Source: Rebecca billardiae RCC1528 (taxonomy: Eukaryota > Haptophyta). Taken from it: a stretch of 64,000 nt of DNA. A program made the translations under genes and the position numbers. The DNA is taken from NCBI GenBank assembly GCA_965240325.2, contig OZ251253.1, positions 806,001-870,000 of the forward strand, written 5' to 3'. Positions 45,039 through 57,346 of the stretch are shown here, in pieces; within the stretch, counting starts at the first letter, position 1; each line of letters starts with the position of its first letter. The notes beneath the pieces are model-generated. The model had not been told where the DNA came from and ran no database searches. It saw only the letters and a program-made list of their open reading frames with translations.

Positions 45039-45586
45039 GGCGCCTCCTCCTCCTCGCCGTCCTCCGAGTACGGGTTGCACTTCTGGAAGTTGGAGAAGGG
45101 CCACACCAGCGAGTCGTCGAAGCCGTGGTGCGCGGGCAGGAAGGTGTTGGTGCCGTTGGTCCCCGCGCCCGACGAGGCGGCGGAGATGCCGAGGTGCCAC
45201 TTGCCGCTGAGGGCGGTGCGGTACCCCGCGGCCTTGAGCGCGCGCGCGATGGTGATCTCGCGCTTGGGCAGCCCGCTCGGCGCGCCGGGCGTGTACACCA
45301 CGCGCTGCGGCAGCACGTCCCCCGTCATGCCGTACCGGTGCGGGTACCGCCCGGTCAGCAGCGCCGCGCGCGCGGGCGTGCAGATGGGCTCTGTGAGGTA
45401 GTGCGTCAGCATCAGCCCCTGCGCGCCCAGCGCGTCCAGGTTGGGCGTCGTGTTGTTGTTGCCCACGCCGAGCACCGCGCGCGAGAAGGCGTGCGGGTCG
45501 GCGTACCCCATGTCGTCCGCCAGGTAGATGAGCACGTTGGGCCGCGCCGCGCGCGTGCGCGTGCCGCCCGAGCCGAGCGGCTCAGA

Positions 45587-45617
<31 letters not shown>

Positions 45618-46387
45618 GCGTCCGCCGCGCCGTCGCCGCGCCGCCGCCTCGAGGCGGCGGCGGCGGCGGCGGCGGTCTCGGCGGGCGCGTCCGCGCCGTC
45701 GTCCTCCTCCGGCCCGAGGATCGGCGCGGGCGCCACCACCGTCGGCAGCGCTGCCACGGGCTCGGTGACCCACGCGGTGAACGCGTCGTCCGCCACGGTC
45801 AGCCCGGTGATGGACGCCAGCACGTCGATCACGAGCGGGACGAGCGGGCCCTTGATCTCGCCGGTGAACGCGACGCAGACGAGGAGCATCGACACCGCGC
45901 ACGTGAGCACGCAGCACGCCGCGGAGCAGAGCAGCACCGTGCGCGAGCGCCCGCAGCGCGCGGCGGCTCGGCTGCGCCGCGCGCTCCGCCGCCCGCCCGC
46001 GGCCGCCGCGCCCGCGGCCGCGCCGAGCAGGCCGGCGGGCGTCACGCGCCGGCTCCACGCGGCGGGGCGGAAGAGCGGTGCAGCCGCGCTGCTGCCGCCG
46101 CCGCCGCTCGAGCTGCTACTGCTCCCGCCGCCGCCGTCGCGCGCGAGCGGGCTCGCGGCGGGCGGCGCGCTCGCCGCCGGCCGCGTCGGCGTCGACGGCG
46201 CGGAGGAGAAGGGCGCGTCCTCCTCGCCGCCGGCCTCGGCGGCCGCGGCGCCGTTGGCGCGGCGGTGCGCGCGCGCCGCCGGCTCCGCCGCGCCCTCGTC
46301 GGGCAGCATGCGCGCGTACCCGCCCCAGCGCGACGCGCGCGCACCGCCGCTCGGCCCGTCGCTCGGCGCCCAGCCGTCGGCGCCCAT
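43138..46387 (-). CDS. Membrane-anchored type I sulfatase
   Basis: Three exons (minus strand: 46387-44505, 44368-43501, 43392-43138) encode about 1001 residues; introns of 136 and 108 bp splice in frame. The N-terminus is disordered, then a transmembrane segment at about residues 150-175 (TVLLCSAACCVLTCAVSMLL) makes a type II membrane protein with a lumenal or extracellular catalytic domain. That domain has YLADDMGYAD (metal ligands Asp291 and Asp292), ICTPARAALLTGRY with Cys336 as the residue oxidised to formylglycine, GKWHLG, and VVFTSDNGPY. Insertions rich in Gly and Glu separate the catalytic blocks. The C-terminus is Cys-rich. It probably cleaves sulfate esters of polysaccharides or sulfolipids; substrate unknown. 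The head-to-head neighbour starts 580 bp away. Confidence 0.88.
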
Positions 46388-46967
46388 GCCGCCGGCGCGC
46401 CGCGCGGCGCTCGGGGGAGGGGGCGCGGGAGGCGCGCTCCGCCGCGCCGGCCCGTCCGCGTGCGCGCGCGCTGCCCGGCCGCGCCCGCGCTGCTGGGCGT
46501 CGGCGCGCCCTCCGGGGCGCGGGGATCTGCAGCGCCGCCGCCTGCTTCTGCGCGCGGAAGGCGATGGGGGTTGGGGCTGGAGAAGAATTCCGGCGAATCG
46601 GCTGCTGGCGGCCTGGCGCACCACACTCAACACGTCGTGCACGTTCCAGGATCCAGGGCTCGCCGGCTCGGCGGCTCGCCGCGGCGGTTTCCTAATTCTC
46701 CATGAGCGACCGGCTCATTAATTCCGCGAATAGGAGGTCGAAGCGGCACGCCTATTGACGAACCGCGGCGGCCTTGATGCCCAAAGCAGAACAGCTCTTG
46801 CGCGCCTCCTCGCTGATTGGCCCGAATTGAAACGCGCCTCTCGCAGTGCTGCAGCTGCTCATTGCGCCCAGCGCAGCACACGGCACACGCTGCTCCGCGC
46901 TCGCGCGCACCGCCGCCGCTCGGCGACTCGCGCGGCGCGCGCGGCTCGGCCGGCCCGCGCACGGAGG
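46388..46967. other. Divergent intergenic region
   Basis: Separates the sulfatase and the next gene. It holds a short less GC-rich stretch (about 46690-46870). An in-frame extension of the sulfatase upstream lacks an ATG, so I place the start at 46387. Confidence 0.5.
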
Positions 46968-48562
46968 ATGACGCGCACGTTGCGCCTGCCACTCGCGCTG
47001 CTCGCGCTCGCGCACGCCGTGCTCGCGCACGCCGGCGCGCGCGCGCCGTGCGCGCCGGCGCGCGCGCTCGCGCCGCGCCGAGCGGCGCCGCGCTCGCCGC
47101 GCGCGGCGACCGCGGCGACCGCGACGGCGGACGGCGGCGGCGAGGCGCCGCCCGCGCTGGAGACCGCCGCCGAGCGCGAGGGCGCGCTGCGCGAGCTGCT
47201 CGCCCCCGCCGCCGCCGAGCCCGCCCCCTCGTCCGCGCTCGGGCGCGGCACCTCGCTCGACAAGTCGCTCTCGCGCATGCCCGCCGCGCTGCAGTACAAC
47301 AGCGTGCTGCTCGGCACGCTGGCGAAGGGGCCGAGCGCGTCGGCGCTGGCGGAGGGGCTGCTCCTCGTGCGCGCGCCGCGCCGCGCCGTGCGCGCGGGTG
47401 AGGGTGCGGGTGAGGGTGCGGGTGAGGGTGAGGGTGCGGGTGCGGGTGCGTGTGTTTGCGCCCTCCCGCTGCTGTGCGCCCTCACGCCCATCGGCCCCCC
47501 ACCGCCGCCCCCCACCTTTGCGCGTGCCCTGTGCAGGTGGACGAGATGTCGCGCGCGCGCATCGCGCTCTCCGACGCCGCGATCCAGGCGCTCGTCGACG
47601 CCGCGCCCCCCGCGGACGTGCGCGCGCTCTCGCTCGTGTTCGGCTCTTTGCTGGCCAACCCGGCGTGCAGCGGGTACGCGCGCTGCGTGCGCGCGGGCGC
47701 GGGGCTGGAGCTGCCGCCCGAGCGGAGCGGCGCGCGCGAGCGCACGCTGGGCTCGCTCGCGCCGCCGCCCGCCGACAGTGCCGCGCAGGACTCGCTCGCC
47801 TTCACCGGGCTCCTCGTCGCGGGCGGCGCGCTCGGGCTGGACGAGCTGTGCCACGCAATCTCGACCGATCTCGCGCCGTACGCGCCGCCGCCCGCGCTCG
47901 TGGCGCTCGGGCTGGGCGCGGCGCTCGCGGCCGACCGGTACGCGAACCGCGGCGCGGGCGCCGCGATGCTCGCGCGCGGCGGCGGCCGCGTCGGCGGCGC
48001 CGACGTCGCGCGCGAGGCGCGCGCCGAGGCGGCCGCGTGCACGCTCGGGTACGTGCTCGGGCTGCCGTGGTGCGCGCTCGAGCCGCGCGCGCGGCGCGTG
48101 TGCCGCGCGGACACGCTGGCGCTCGCCGCGGCGGACGAGGACGGGACGCCCGGCGCGGCCGCGCGGGGCGGCGGCGGCGGCGCGCCGGGCCCGCTCGGCG
48201 CGTGGGGCCTCGGCGGCGCCGCGCGCGCGGCGGGCTCGGTCGACCGCTGCCTCGTGTGGCTGCTCGCGCCCGCGGCCGCCGAGTGGGCGGCGCACGGCGA
48301 GCTCAAGTACGCGAGCACCGCGGAGGCGGCCGCGCTGCTCGCCGCGCTGCGCAGCTCGGAGAGCGAGGCCGCGGCGCGCGCGCTCGGCGAGGGCGGCTGG
48401 GCGGCGGAGGAGGACGGCGCGCGCGTCGCGTGGGCGTGGGCGCAGGCGCGCGCGCTGCTCAAGCAGTTTGACGGCGCCACCCAGCGGCTCGCCGACGCGA
48501 TGGCGGCGGGCGGCCTCACCGCGGGCGGCGCCGTGTGCCGCATCGAGGCGGCGCTGCGCTGA
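46968..48562 (+). CDS. Unknown protein with signal-type leader
   Basis: Two exons, 46968-47387 and 47537-48562, give 481 residues. The donor GTGCGC in phase zero is chosen because GT steps inside the following GGTGAG repeats would break the frame. The start MTRTLRLPLALLALAHAVLA is a hydrophobic signal sequence followed by an Arg/Ala-rich stretch, possibly a plastid bipartite leader. The mature protein is mostly helical, with landmarks SLDKSLSRMPAALQYNSVLL, RARIALSDAAIQALVDAAPP, LVFGSLLANPACSGYARCV and LDELCHAISTDLAPYAPPP. I do not recognise a family. A membrane-free, lumenal or plastid-stromal location is inference from the leader alone. Confidence 0.65.
47395..47452 (+). repeat. GGGTGA/GGGTGC repeat inside an intron
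   Basis: About nine six-base units (GGGTGA or GGGTGC) lie just after the donor of the intron 47388-47536. They provide several decoy GT donors. Confidence 0.85.
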
Positions 48563-51347
48563 GCGGCTGCGCTGAGCGGCGGCGCGCGCGCGGCGTGCGG
48601 ACGAGAGTGGCGCAGGCCGCGGCGGCGCGCACGGCTGCGCGCCGCTCAGGCTGTCCGTCCCTCAGGCTGTCCCTCAGGCTGTCTGTCCCTCAGGCGGCGC
48701 CGCGCCGGTCGCTGCGTGAGCGGTGACGCGGCCGCGCCACGACGGCCGCCAGTGCGGCGCGATCCGGCCCGAGGACGAGCTCGACGACGAATCATCATAC
48801 GCCGATGAGCGGCGGCGACTACACAGCACTCAGCAGCGCCTAGCTACCATACACACGCAGCGCGCGCCACGCGTAGAGGGCCCAGAGCCCCACTGGGGGG
48901 TGCGTGGCCCAAAATCCGCCCAACCGCAGTCCTGTCGTCTCGCCTACGCTCGGACAGGTCACCGTGCTGCCAGTGAGATCGGACTAGCGGGGCTGGCTCG
49001 GCACCAGCGCGTAATTAGGTATATATGACCGCGTTCCCGGCGCGCAGTCCTCTTCCGTCAGAACCAACGTAGTTGGGGGCCCGCGGTGCAGCTGTGCCAC
49101 CCGCTCCGTCACCGCCACGGCACGGCGTCGCCCGTCGCATATGCCACCTCGCTGCATCAGTCGCGCGGACTCATCCACTCGCCGCTGGCCGCGCAGATCT
49201 GAGCCTGTGGGCTTTCGTGTCAGGCAGTCAGGCATCCGTCGTGCCCATCAGCGCCCGAGAGCTGGCTGGCTCAGTCACTGAGTGAGTGAGAGCCGCCGCT
49301 CTAACAGCGCGCGGTCCGAGCTCGCGCGCCAAACGCCCGCCCATGCGCCAGTCAAGCCGTCGAGACTCGAGACAGCTCGGATGCGGCGGACGAGAGCAAA
49401 ATCCATCACAGCTCGGCCATGGACGGCGCGAGCGAGGGCTTGGGCGAGCGAGATGGCCGTGGTGGCTGCTCCACATCCCGACAAAACGTCCATCAGGCGA
49501 AGCGGCTCCGCACTGCAGATCAGGCTCGGCGCCAGACGGCTGAGCCGGAACGTCCTCGCGAGGCCCCGCGCTTCAACACGCCGAGAATTCAGCTGCGCGG
49601 CGTGCGGCGTGGCGCGCGCGGGCGCGCGCATGGTCAGCTGGAAACACAGCGACGAGAAACTCGCCTCGCCCCCACGCGCCACGCGCATTCGCACCCATAA
49701 TATCACACGCGAGGAGCATCGTCCGATGAGTGAAGCTACTCGGCAGCTTCATTGGCACCGGTGAGTCTAAGCTCACGGCTGCGCAGTCAATAAACGATGA
49801 ACTCGAGGGACACCCCATGCTGCTGTCACCTGCGGAGTAGGCCTGGATTCACGCGTTAGGATGCCCCGCGGTCTCCTCCTCGTACCGTCGCCGACCGCTC
49901 TCCGCGCGCGGGCGTTGACATCGATTCGTCGGTCCGCCGGTCGTGCTCGGTTGGAAGCCGCACTGACTGGGCCGAAGAGGGATCGGCAGGGCGGGGCGCG
50001 CGGGGTGAGCGGGGCACGAAAGCGACGCCGATGACCGTCGGGACCCGCCGCAGCCGCGCGCACCTGCGCTGAGTCCGTCGGATTGAACGCCTCGTGCGCA
50101 GCGCCGCCGGCGCGAGGCACCGGCCTCGGCTTGCTGAATGAGCCCTTCTCAGCGGGCTCAAACCTACCGACCCGGTCGGGATCCGCCGCACAGGCGACGG
50201 GCGGCCAGGGAGATAGTATGAAGATTGCGTTGTGGTGGCGCGATCAACATTTGATCATCAAACGTCGTCGCTCCTTGAATATCATTGGCCGAAAAATTCG
50301 CATCGCTTGTAACGGTTCGTTACGTTAGGGATCCTAAAGGGCGTGAAGTTTTTTGGACGGGCGTCACTCCACGCTTTACTATGAACTTGCCGTGGGCGCG
50401 ACCTTTTTCGACGCTAATGCACCTGTAAGGGAGTCTCAAAATTCGAAACTCGGTCTCCTCCAGCCATGAAAATCGTCCCCCGTCCCTTTTTTCTTGATCA
50501 AATATCTTTTTGAAACGTTGTTCGGGCCCGCTGGTGCGGGCTCCACGCTGCGCGCTCCGCCCTGCACCGCGGGCCATTAATATATAAGTAGTCGCGGCTG
50601 AAAATATAATTATTAACTGCTTCGATCGGGCGGGATGTCGCGTCGTCAATTATTAGTGCCTGATGATGCTGATGCAATCGGCGCGGACCGGAGCTGGGGT
50701 CGACGCTCACAACTGCTAATCGGCGCGACGACGACGCCGTACCGAGCGCGGTGACCGCTATACCGTGCGTCATTAGCGCTCTGACGCGATCGTCACTAGT
50801 AGTATGAGCGGTATAGTATATAGCGCAGTTGTCTGATGATTGATGATATATGCTGTGACGACATCACATCATTATTATATTATAATCTGCCGGCCGGGCG
50901 CGCCGCGCGCGAGTCATCGGCCAGCTGAGCGGCACCGTCGGCTTCGCGGTCGTCGCCATAACTCATAAGTATTAACGACGACATACTATATATCATATAT
51001 ATCAATCGCGCGCGCTCATTGACGCGGATACGCATGATCAGCAACGGCCAGCAGACAGCAGCTAGACCAGATTACATCGTCATCATATATCGTGATCGGA
51101 TCGCGATCGGATTGCGGCGGCGACAGTCAGCAGACGCGACAGACGAGTAGTCAGTCGCGGAGCCGCGCCCGACAGTCGGCAAGCTGCGATGACACTTATT
51201 AGCAGCCAGTCGGGGCGGCTGCCGTGCCATTCCGCCCCCGCGCGCGCGGCGGTCCGCTGCTGAATCGTCCACCCACCTGCTAAGTCCGGCTGCACGACGA
51301 CCACGACTTGACGACTACTGCTGCGTAGCCCGCAGCGCATCAGGCCG
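48563..51347. other. 2.8 kb intergenic region
   Basis: No gene supported. A triple CCTCAGGCTGTC(C/T) repeat lies at about 48655-48695. From 50200 to 51120 composition is mixed to AT-rich with many ATATAT palindromes. A 143-codon minus frame (49275-49706) and a 109-codon minus frame (50320-50649) are open but unconvincing. Confidence 0.45.
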
Positions 51348-51774
51348 TCAGAGCAGCGCGGACGCGCTCGTGACCGACGACGTGCGCGAGCGCGCCGCGG
51401 CGGCCGTCGACGGTCGTCGCCTGCTGGCGCTGCCAGCGTGATGCGGCGGCTGCGCCGCGCCGGCGAGCTGCGTCGGCGCCTTGGCGAGCGCTTCGGCCGC
51501 GCGGCCCGCGCCCGGCTCGGCGGCGCCAACCGGCGGCGGCGCGCCGCCCGCCGCCGCCGCGCCGAGCAGCGCGGCCGCGGCGTGTCCCGACAGCAGCGGC
51601 GCGCCAAAGGGCACGCGCACGCCCGCGCTGCCCAGCGCGCCGGCGCGCGGCCCGAGCGCCGCGTCGGCGGCGGCGGCGGCGCGCGCGGCGGCGAGTGCGC
51701 GCAGTGCCTCGACGCGCTCGCCCGCCGTCTGCGCGGCGCGCGCGGACGGCGGGCGCGAGCGGCCTGCAGCGCCG

Positions 51775-51813
<39 letters not shown>

Positions 51814-53274
51814 GCGGAGGCGGTGCCCACGCTCGCGCGCGCGCTCGAGACGACGGCCTCGGCGCGGAGGGCGCCCGGCGCGGGCGGCAGCTCGACCGCC
51901 GTGACCGTCGAGAGCCGGGGGCCCGCAGCGCGCCCGCCGCGCGCGCCGAACGCGCGCGCGGCCGAGAGCGCGCCGCCCGCCGCGCCCGCCTCGCGCGCGC
52001 CGCCTGCCGTGCGCGGCCGCGGCCGCGCGCGCACGCGCGGCGGCGACGGCGCGCGTGGCGGCGCGGCGGGCTCGGCGGCGTGCGCGTGGCGCGAGCCGAG
52101 CGTGGCGAGGTTGCCCTGCCCGCCCGTGTACGCCACCGTGCAGAAGGCCTGCATCGCCACCTGCGCGCGCAGGGCGGGTACGAGTAGGGGTAGGGGTAGG
52201 GGTAGGGGCGGGGGCACGTGAGTGCGCGTAGGCGCGCGCGGCGCGGTGGCGCGGTGCGGTGTGTGCGCACACCTCGAGGTGGCGGCTGCGCTCGTGCCGC
52301 AGCACGGCCAGCCTGTGCTCGAGCGCCGCCACCCTGCGCTCGTGCGCCGCCTCCATCGCCGCCAGGTGCCGCTCGCCCCGCCCCATCCTGCGACGCCCCG
52401 CCGCCCCGCCGCCGCTGCCGCCGCTGCCGCCGCTGCCGCCGCTGCCCTCGGGCTGCGCGCGCGGCACCGTCAGCGCACCGCCCTGAGCGCCCTCCGCGCC
52501 CTCGGGGGCGGGCGCGGCGCGCATGCGGTTGGCGCTGAGCAGCTGCCGGCGCACGTCGGCCAGCTCCTTGCGCGCCGCGTCCGCGTCGGCGTGCGCGCCC
52601 GCCTGCTTGAGCTGCGCGCCGCGCGGCCGGCGGCGCGCGGCGCGTGCGTGCGCGCGTGAGCCGCGTGCGCGCGAGCACGCGCGCAACCCGCGCGCGTGCA
52701 CACGCGCACCTGCATCTTGTGCTCCGCGTGGAGGATGCGCTCGAGCAGCATGCCCACGCGCGGAGACCAGGGCGCGCCGCCCTCGTGGTGCCCCACCGTC
52801 ACCAGCGCCAGCTGCCGCCGCAGCTGCGTGTTCTCCGCGCGCAGCAGCGCGAGCGCCGCGCCTTCGGGCAGCAGCAGCCGCGCGCGGCCCACCGCCGCGT
52901 CCGACTGCGCGGCGTCGGCGCGCGCCGCGTCCGCGTCGGCGCGCGCGTCGTGCGCGGTGAGCCGCGCGCCGGCGAGCTCCACCTCCAGCGCGCGCGCGCG
53001 CTCGGCGAGCGCCTGCGCCGCCTCGAGCTGCGCGCGCGCCGCCGCCGCGTCGGCCGCGCTGCGCACGCGCACGCGCTCGACGGCCACCTCGAGCGAAGCC
53101 TCGAGCGCGCCCAGGCCCGCCTCTACGCGCAGGGCGTGGCGCTCGAAGCCGCCGGGGAGCACGCCCGCGGCGGCGGGGCCGCCGGCGGCGGCGGGGCCGC
53201 CGTCGAAGGAGACGGGCGAGGCGGAGCGCCGCGAGCTGCCGCCCGAGCCGGAGACCGCCAGCGCCTGCGCCCGC

Positions 53275-53311
<37 letters not shown>

Positions 53312-56300
53312 GCTCCGCGGCCACGCCGTCGTCGTCGTCGTCGTCGTCGGTGGGCGCGCCGTCCGCGTACGCGAAGAGGGCGTGCGCGTGCGCGCCCAGC
53401 TCGGCGACGGCGTCGGCCAGCCGCGCCATCCGCCCCTCGTGCTGCGCGAGCACCACCGCCACGCCCTGCATCACGTCGGAGCCGCCCGCGCCGCCGCCCA
53501 CGCTCACGCGGCCGCGCGCGCCCGCCAGCCCGGTGCGCGAGAGCGCGGCGCTGGCGGAGACGGCGGAGGCGGCGGAGGAGCGGCGGGAGTCGAGGCCCGC
53601 GCCGGAGACGCGGCGCGAGGAGGCGGCGCGGGCGGCGGCGGTGTCGAGCGTCGCGCCGAGCGCGTCGGCGCCCTCCTCCTCCTCCTCCGTCCCGCCGCTG
53701 TGCCGGCTGGGCCTGGGGTGCTGCCTGGGGTGCTGCGGCGGTGCGGGGCCGCCAGGCGCCACGGCACCCCGCGCGCCGCCAGCGCCCGCCACGCCGCCGC
53801 CGCCGCCCGGCGAGCGCAGGCGGGACGAGCGGGTGGGCGAGCGGCCCGGCGAGCGGGTGGGCGAGCGGCTCGGCGAGAGCAGCCCGTCGAGCAGCTCGTC
53901 CAGCTCGGCGGAGGCGCCGGTGGCGACGCGCAGCCCCCCGGAGCGCGGCCCACCGGCTGAGGCGGAGGCGGAGGCGGAGGCGGAGGCGGAGGCGGAGGGC
54001 GGCGCGCCGCACCCACACGCGCCGCGCGCGGACGGGCGCGCGCGCGCGGGCGCGGCGGAGGCGGGCCGCGCGCGCCGGCTGGAGTCGGCGTCGGGCGCGG
54101 GCGCGCCCGCCTCCGCGCCGAGCTCGCGCCCCGCCCACGCGCCCGACGCGCTCGGCCGCCGCCCGCCGCTCGCCTCGAGCGCCGCGCCCGCGGCCGCGCT
54201 CAGCCGCCGCCCGCCGCCGGCGCGCGGCCGCGCGGCCGAAGCGCCCGCACCGTCGGGCTCGGCGTCGGAGTCGGCGTCGCTCTCGCTCGAGCGCGACGCG
54301 CCGCCGAGCAGCGCGTCGCTCGAGCCGAGCAGCTGCAGCGTCGCCTGCGCCTCCCGAGCGGCGAGCGCGCCGCCCCAGCGGCGCTGGATGAGCGCGGCCG
54401 CGCGCGCGCGCGTCGCGTGCCGCAGGGCGAGCGCAGTCCGCGCGAGCTCGAGGCGCGCGGCGGCGGCCTCGGCCTCGGCCTCGCCGAGCGCGCCGGCCCA
54501 CACCTGCACCGCCACGCGCCACCGCTCGTCCGAGCCGCGCGCGCGCGCCGCGATCTCCGCGGTGGTGTGCGCCAGCAGCTGCCCCACGTCCGCGCCCTCG
54601 GCCGAGGCGAGCGCGAGCTCGGTGAGGCGTCCGCGCGTGTCTGCGTGCGCGGACGCCTCGGCGGCGAGGGCGGCGCGGGCGGAGGCGGCGTCGGCGGCCG
54701 CGTCGTCGGCGCGCGCGAGCGCCGCCGCCGCCTCGAGCCGCGCGCGCCGCGCCTCGCCCTCCGCCCGCGCCGCCGCGGCCGCGGCCGCGCCGAGCTCGGC
54801 GTCCGCGTCGCCGAGCGCGGCGCGGAGCGCGCGAGACCCGCCCGCCGCGCCCGCCGGGTCGGCGACGGCGCGGAGCGCGTCGGCGGGCTCGCCGTACGGC
54901 GGCGGCGCGGCGGCGGCGGCGGCGGCGGCCCCGCCGCCCCCGCCCCCGCCGGCGGCGGCACCGCCGCCCCCGCCGCCGCCGCCGCCGCCCTCGGCGCGCG
55001 CGCGCGCGAGCGCCTCCGCCGCGTCGAAGAAGAGACGCTGCAGCGCGCCACCGCCGGCGGGCGGCGGCGCGAGCGCGGACGCCACCACCGCCTCGGCGGA
55101 GGCGCCCGGCCCGAGCGGGCCGCCGGCCGGTGGCGCGTCGTACCGGTCGAGGCCGGGGCGCGCCGGCCCGTACACGAGCTCGGCGCGCGCCGCGTCGCCG
55201 CCGCCGGCGGCCGCGCGGCGCGGCGGTGCGCCGCTGTGCCGCTGTGGCTGCGCGTGGGGCTGGGGCTGCGCGTGGGGCGGCGGCGGACGGAGCAGCGGCG
55301 CGAGCAGCGCGGCCGCGCCGGCGAGCGCGGCGTCGACGAGCGCCTTGGCGGCGTCGGCGGAGAAGGGCGCGACGCCGCCGCCGCCCCCGCCGCTCACCAC
55401 CACGCCGCGCCCGCCGCCGCCGCTCGCGCCGACGGCCCACTCGCGCGACACGCGCGGCGGCGCGAGCCGCGCCGCCTCCGCCTCGGCGGCGCGCGCGGCG
55501 GCGCGCGCGTCGGCGAGCTCGGCCGCGGCGCGCTCGGCGGCCTCCTCGGCGGCGTCGAGGCGGCGCTGCAGCGCGGCGAGCTCGCCCGCCGACACGGCCG
55601 CCTTCGCCTTCGCCACCGCCGCCTCGAGCGCCTCCGCGTGCGCCGCCTCGGCGCGCGCGAGCCGGCGCGCCGCGCCGTCCGCGTCGGCGCGCGCGGCGTC
55701 GCGCTCGGCGCGCGCCGCCTCCGCGTCGGCCGCGGCGGCGTTGGCGCGCGCGGCGGCGGTGCGCGCGTGCGCGTGGGCGTTCTCGAGCTGCGACGCCGCG
55801 TGGTCCGCCGCCGCCTTCTCCCCCGCCAGCGCCGCCTCCGCCATCTCGCGCCGCCGCGCCTCCTCCGCCGCCTCGGCCGCGGTCGCCGCGCCGGCCGCGG
55901 CCGCGCGCTCGTCTGCGTCCGCCGCGGCCGCGCGCGCGCGGCGCAGCTCGCGGCCGAGCGCGTCGGCGTCGGCCTCGGCCTCGGCGAGCTCGCGGCGGTG
56001 CACCCGCCCCTCCTCCTCGCCCCGCGCCACCTCCGCCGCGAGCTCGCCCGCCGCGTCCCCCGCGTGCGCCGCGCGCGCCTCGGCCGCGGCCGCGGCCGCG
56101 ACGAGCGCGTCGAGCTGCTCGCGCAGCGCGCCCACCGCCGCGCGGTGCGCGGCGAGCGCGCGCTCGTGCTTGGCGGCGCGCTCGCGGCGCGAGGCGGCGT
56201 GGAGCGCGTCGGCGGACGGCGCGTCCTCCACCTCGAGCAGCTCCCCGTGCGCCCCCTCGCGCTGCCCCGCGTCGAGCAGCGCCTGGCGCTCCGCGCCGTC

Positions 56301-56709
56301 CGTGCCGCCGAGCGCGTCCTCGAGCGAGCGGCAGAGCGCCTCGAGCGCGGCGCCGGCGGCGCCGAGGAGGAAGGCGCGCGACTGCTGCGAGGCGGAGAGC
56401 GTGGTGCCGCCGACGGCGAGCCGGTCGCGCACCTGCGCCACCAGCGCGGCGGACCAGCCCTCCGTCTCCGCCAGCACCGCCAGCGCGCGCTGCAGCTGCG
56501 TCGGCTCGCGCCCGCCGCCCGCCTCGATCTGCGCAATCTCGAACGCAAAGGCCTTGTCGTCGCGCAGCGCGCCGGCGTCCTCCGACTCGGCGTCGTGCTC
56601 GTCGAGCAGCGCGGCGATCCGCCCCTTCGTCGCGTGGTACTCCTCCTCGCGCAGCTTCCGCTTGAACTCCGCCATCGGGTCCGCGTCCGCGACGACCGCG
56701 GGCACGCGA

Positions 56710-56741
<32 letters not shown>

Positions 56742-56901
56742 CCAGTGGGCGCCGGCGTGGCCGGGGAGGGGCGAAGACGGGTTGCTCGCCACGCGGTGCG
56801 CCAGCATACTCGCGCTCACCACGCCGCGCAGCTTCGCCGCCGCGCTCGCCACGCCCTCGCCGCCGCCGGCGGCGGCGGCGGCGGCGCCGCCGCCGCGCCG
56901 C

Positions 56902-56932
<31 letters not shown>

Positions 56933-57134
56933 GCGGCGCGGGCGCGCGGACGGCGGGCGCGGCGGTGCGCGGGCGGGCGCGGCGGGCGGAGCTGCTCGCC
57001 TCCCCCTTTGGCGGCACGCGCGCGTTCGGCGGCGTGCGCACCGGCGTCTCGTCCACCCCGACGTCGCCAGCGTACGTGAGCCCCAGCCAGGCGGGCTCCA
57101 TCGCTGCTGCTCCTTTGGCGCCGCTCGCCAGCAT
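51348..57134 (-). CDS. Giant coiled-coil protein with an IQ motif
   Basis: Three exons (minus: 57134-52710, 52611-52273, 52160-51348) encode 1858 residues; introns of 98 and 112 bp keep phase zero. The N-terminus is Pro/Gly-rich and disordered (MLASGAKGAAAMEPAWLGL). Long Ala/Glu/Arg coiled coils occupy about 190-620 and 750-920. An IQ motif, ALIQRRWGGALAAR, sits at about 914-927 and would bind calmodulin or a centrin-like light chain. Ser/Pro/Arg-rich segments, more coiled coil (about 1350-1475 and in exon 2) and a disordered tail with a 12-Gln run follow. This build is common in centrosomal, basal-body and cytoskeletal scaffolds, which is my inference. It shares a 212 bp divergent interval with the PGK-GAPDH gene. 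Confidence 0.78.
51777..51814 (-). repeat. CAG/CTG trinucleotide run (poly-Gln)
   Basis: Twelve CAG codons in the tail of the IQ/coiled-coil protein, about residues 1704-1715. Confidence 0.95.
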
Positions 57135-57346
57135 GTCGTTTCATCACTCATCAGTCGCTCCCGTCCGGTCCGGCAGAAGGCCGGGTCCGGGCGGGCCGCT
57201 CAACTCGAGAGCTCGTCATCACCGCGCGAATAGGAAAAAGCCGCTCGTCGTCGCTCGGCCGACGCGGGCGCTTCGATCGAGACCGCTTGCGCGCGCACGC
57301 CGCACGCCACGCACACGCAGCCACCGCCCGCCGAGCGCACGCGCCG

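Noticed and set aside
49275-49764. Overlapping ORFs of 143 and 160 codons
   Set aside because: Antisense to each other, no recognisable domain, no supporting context.
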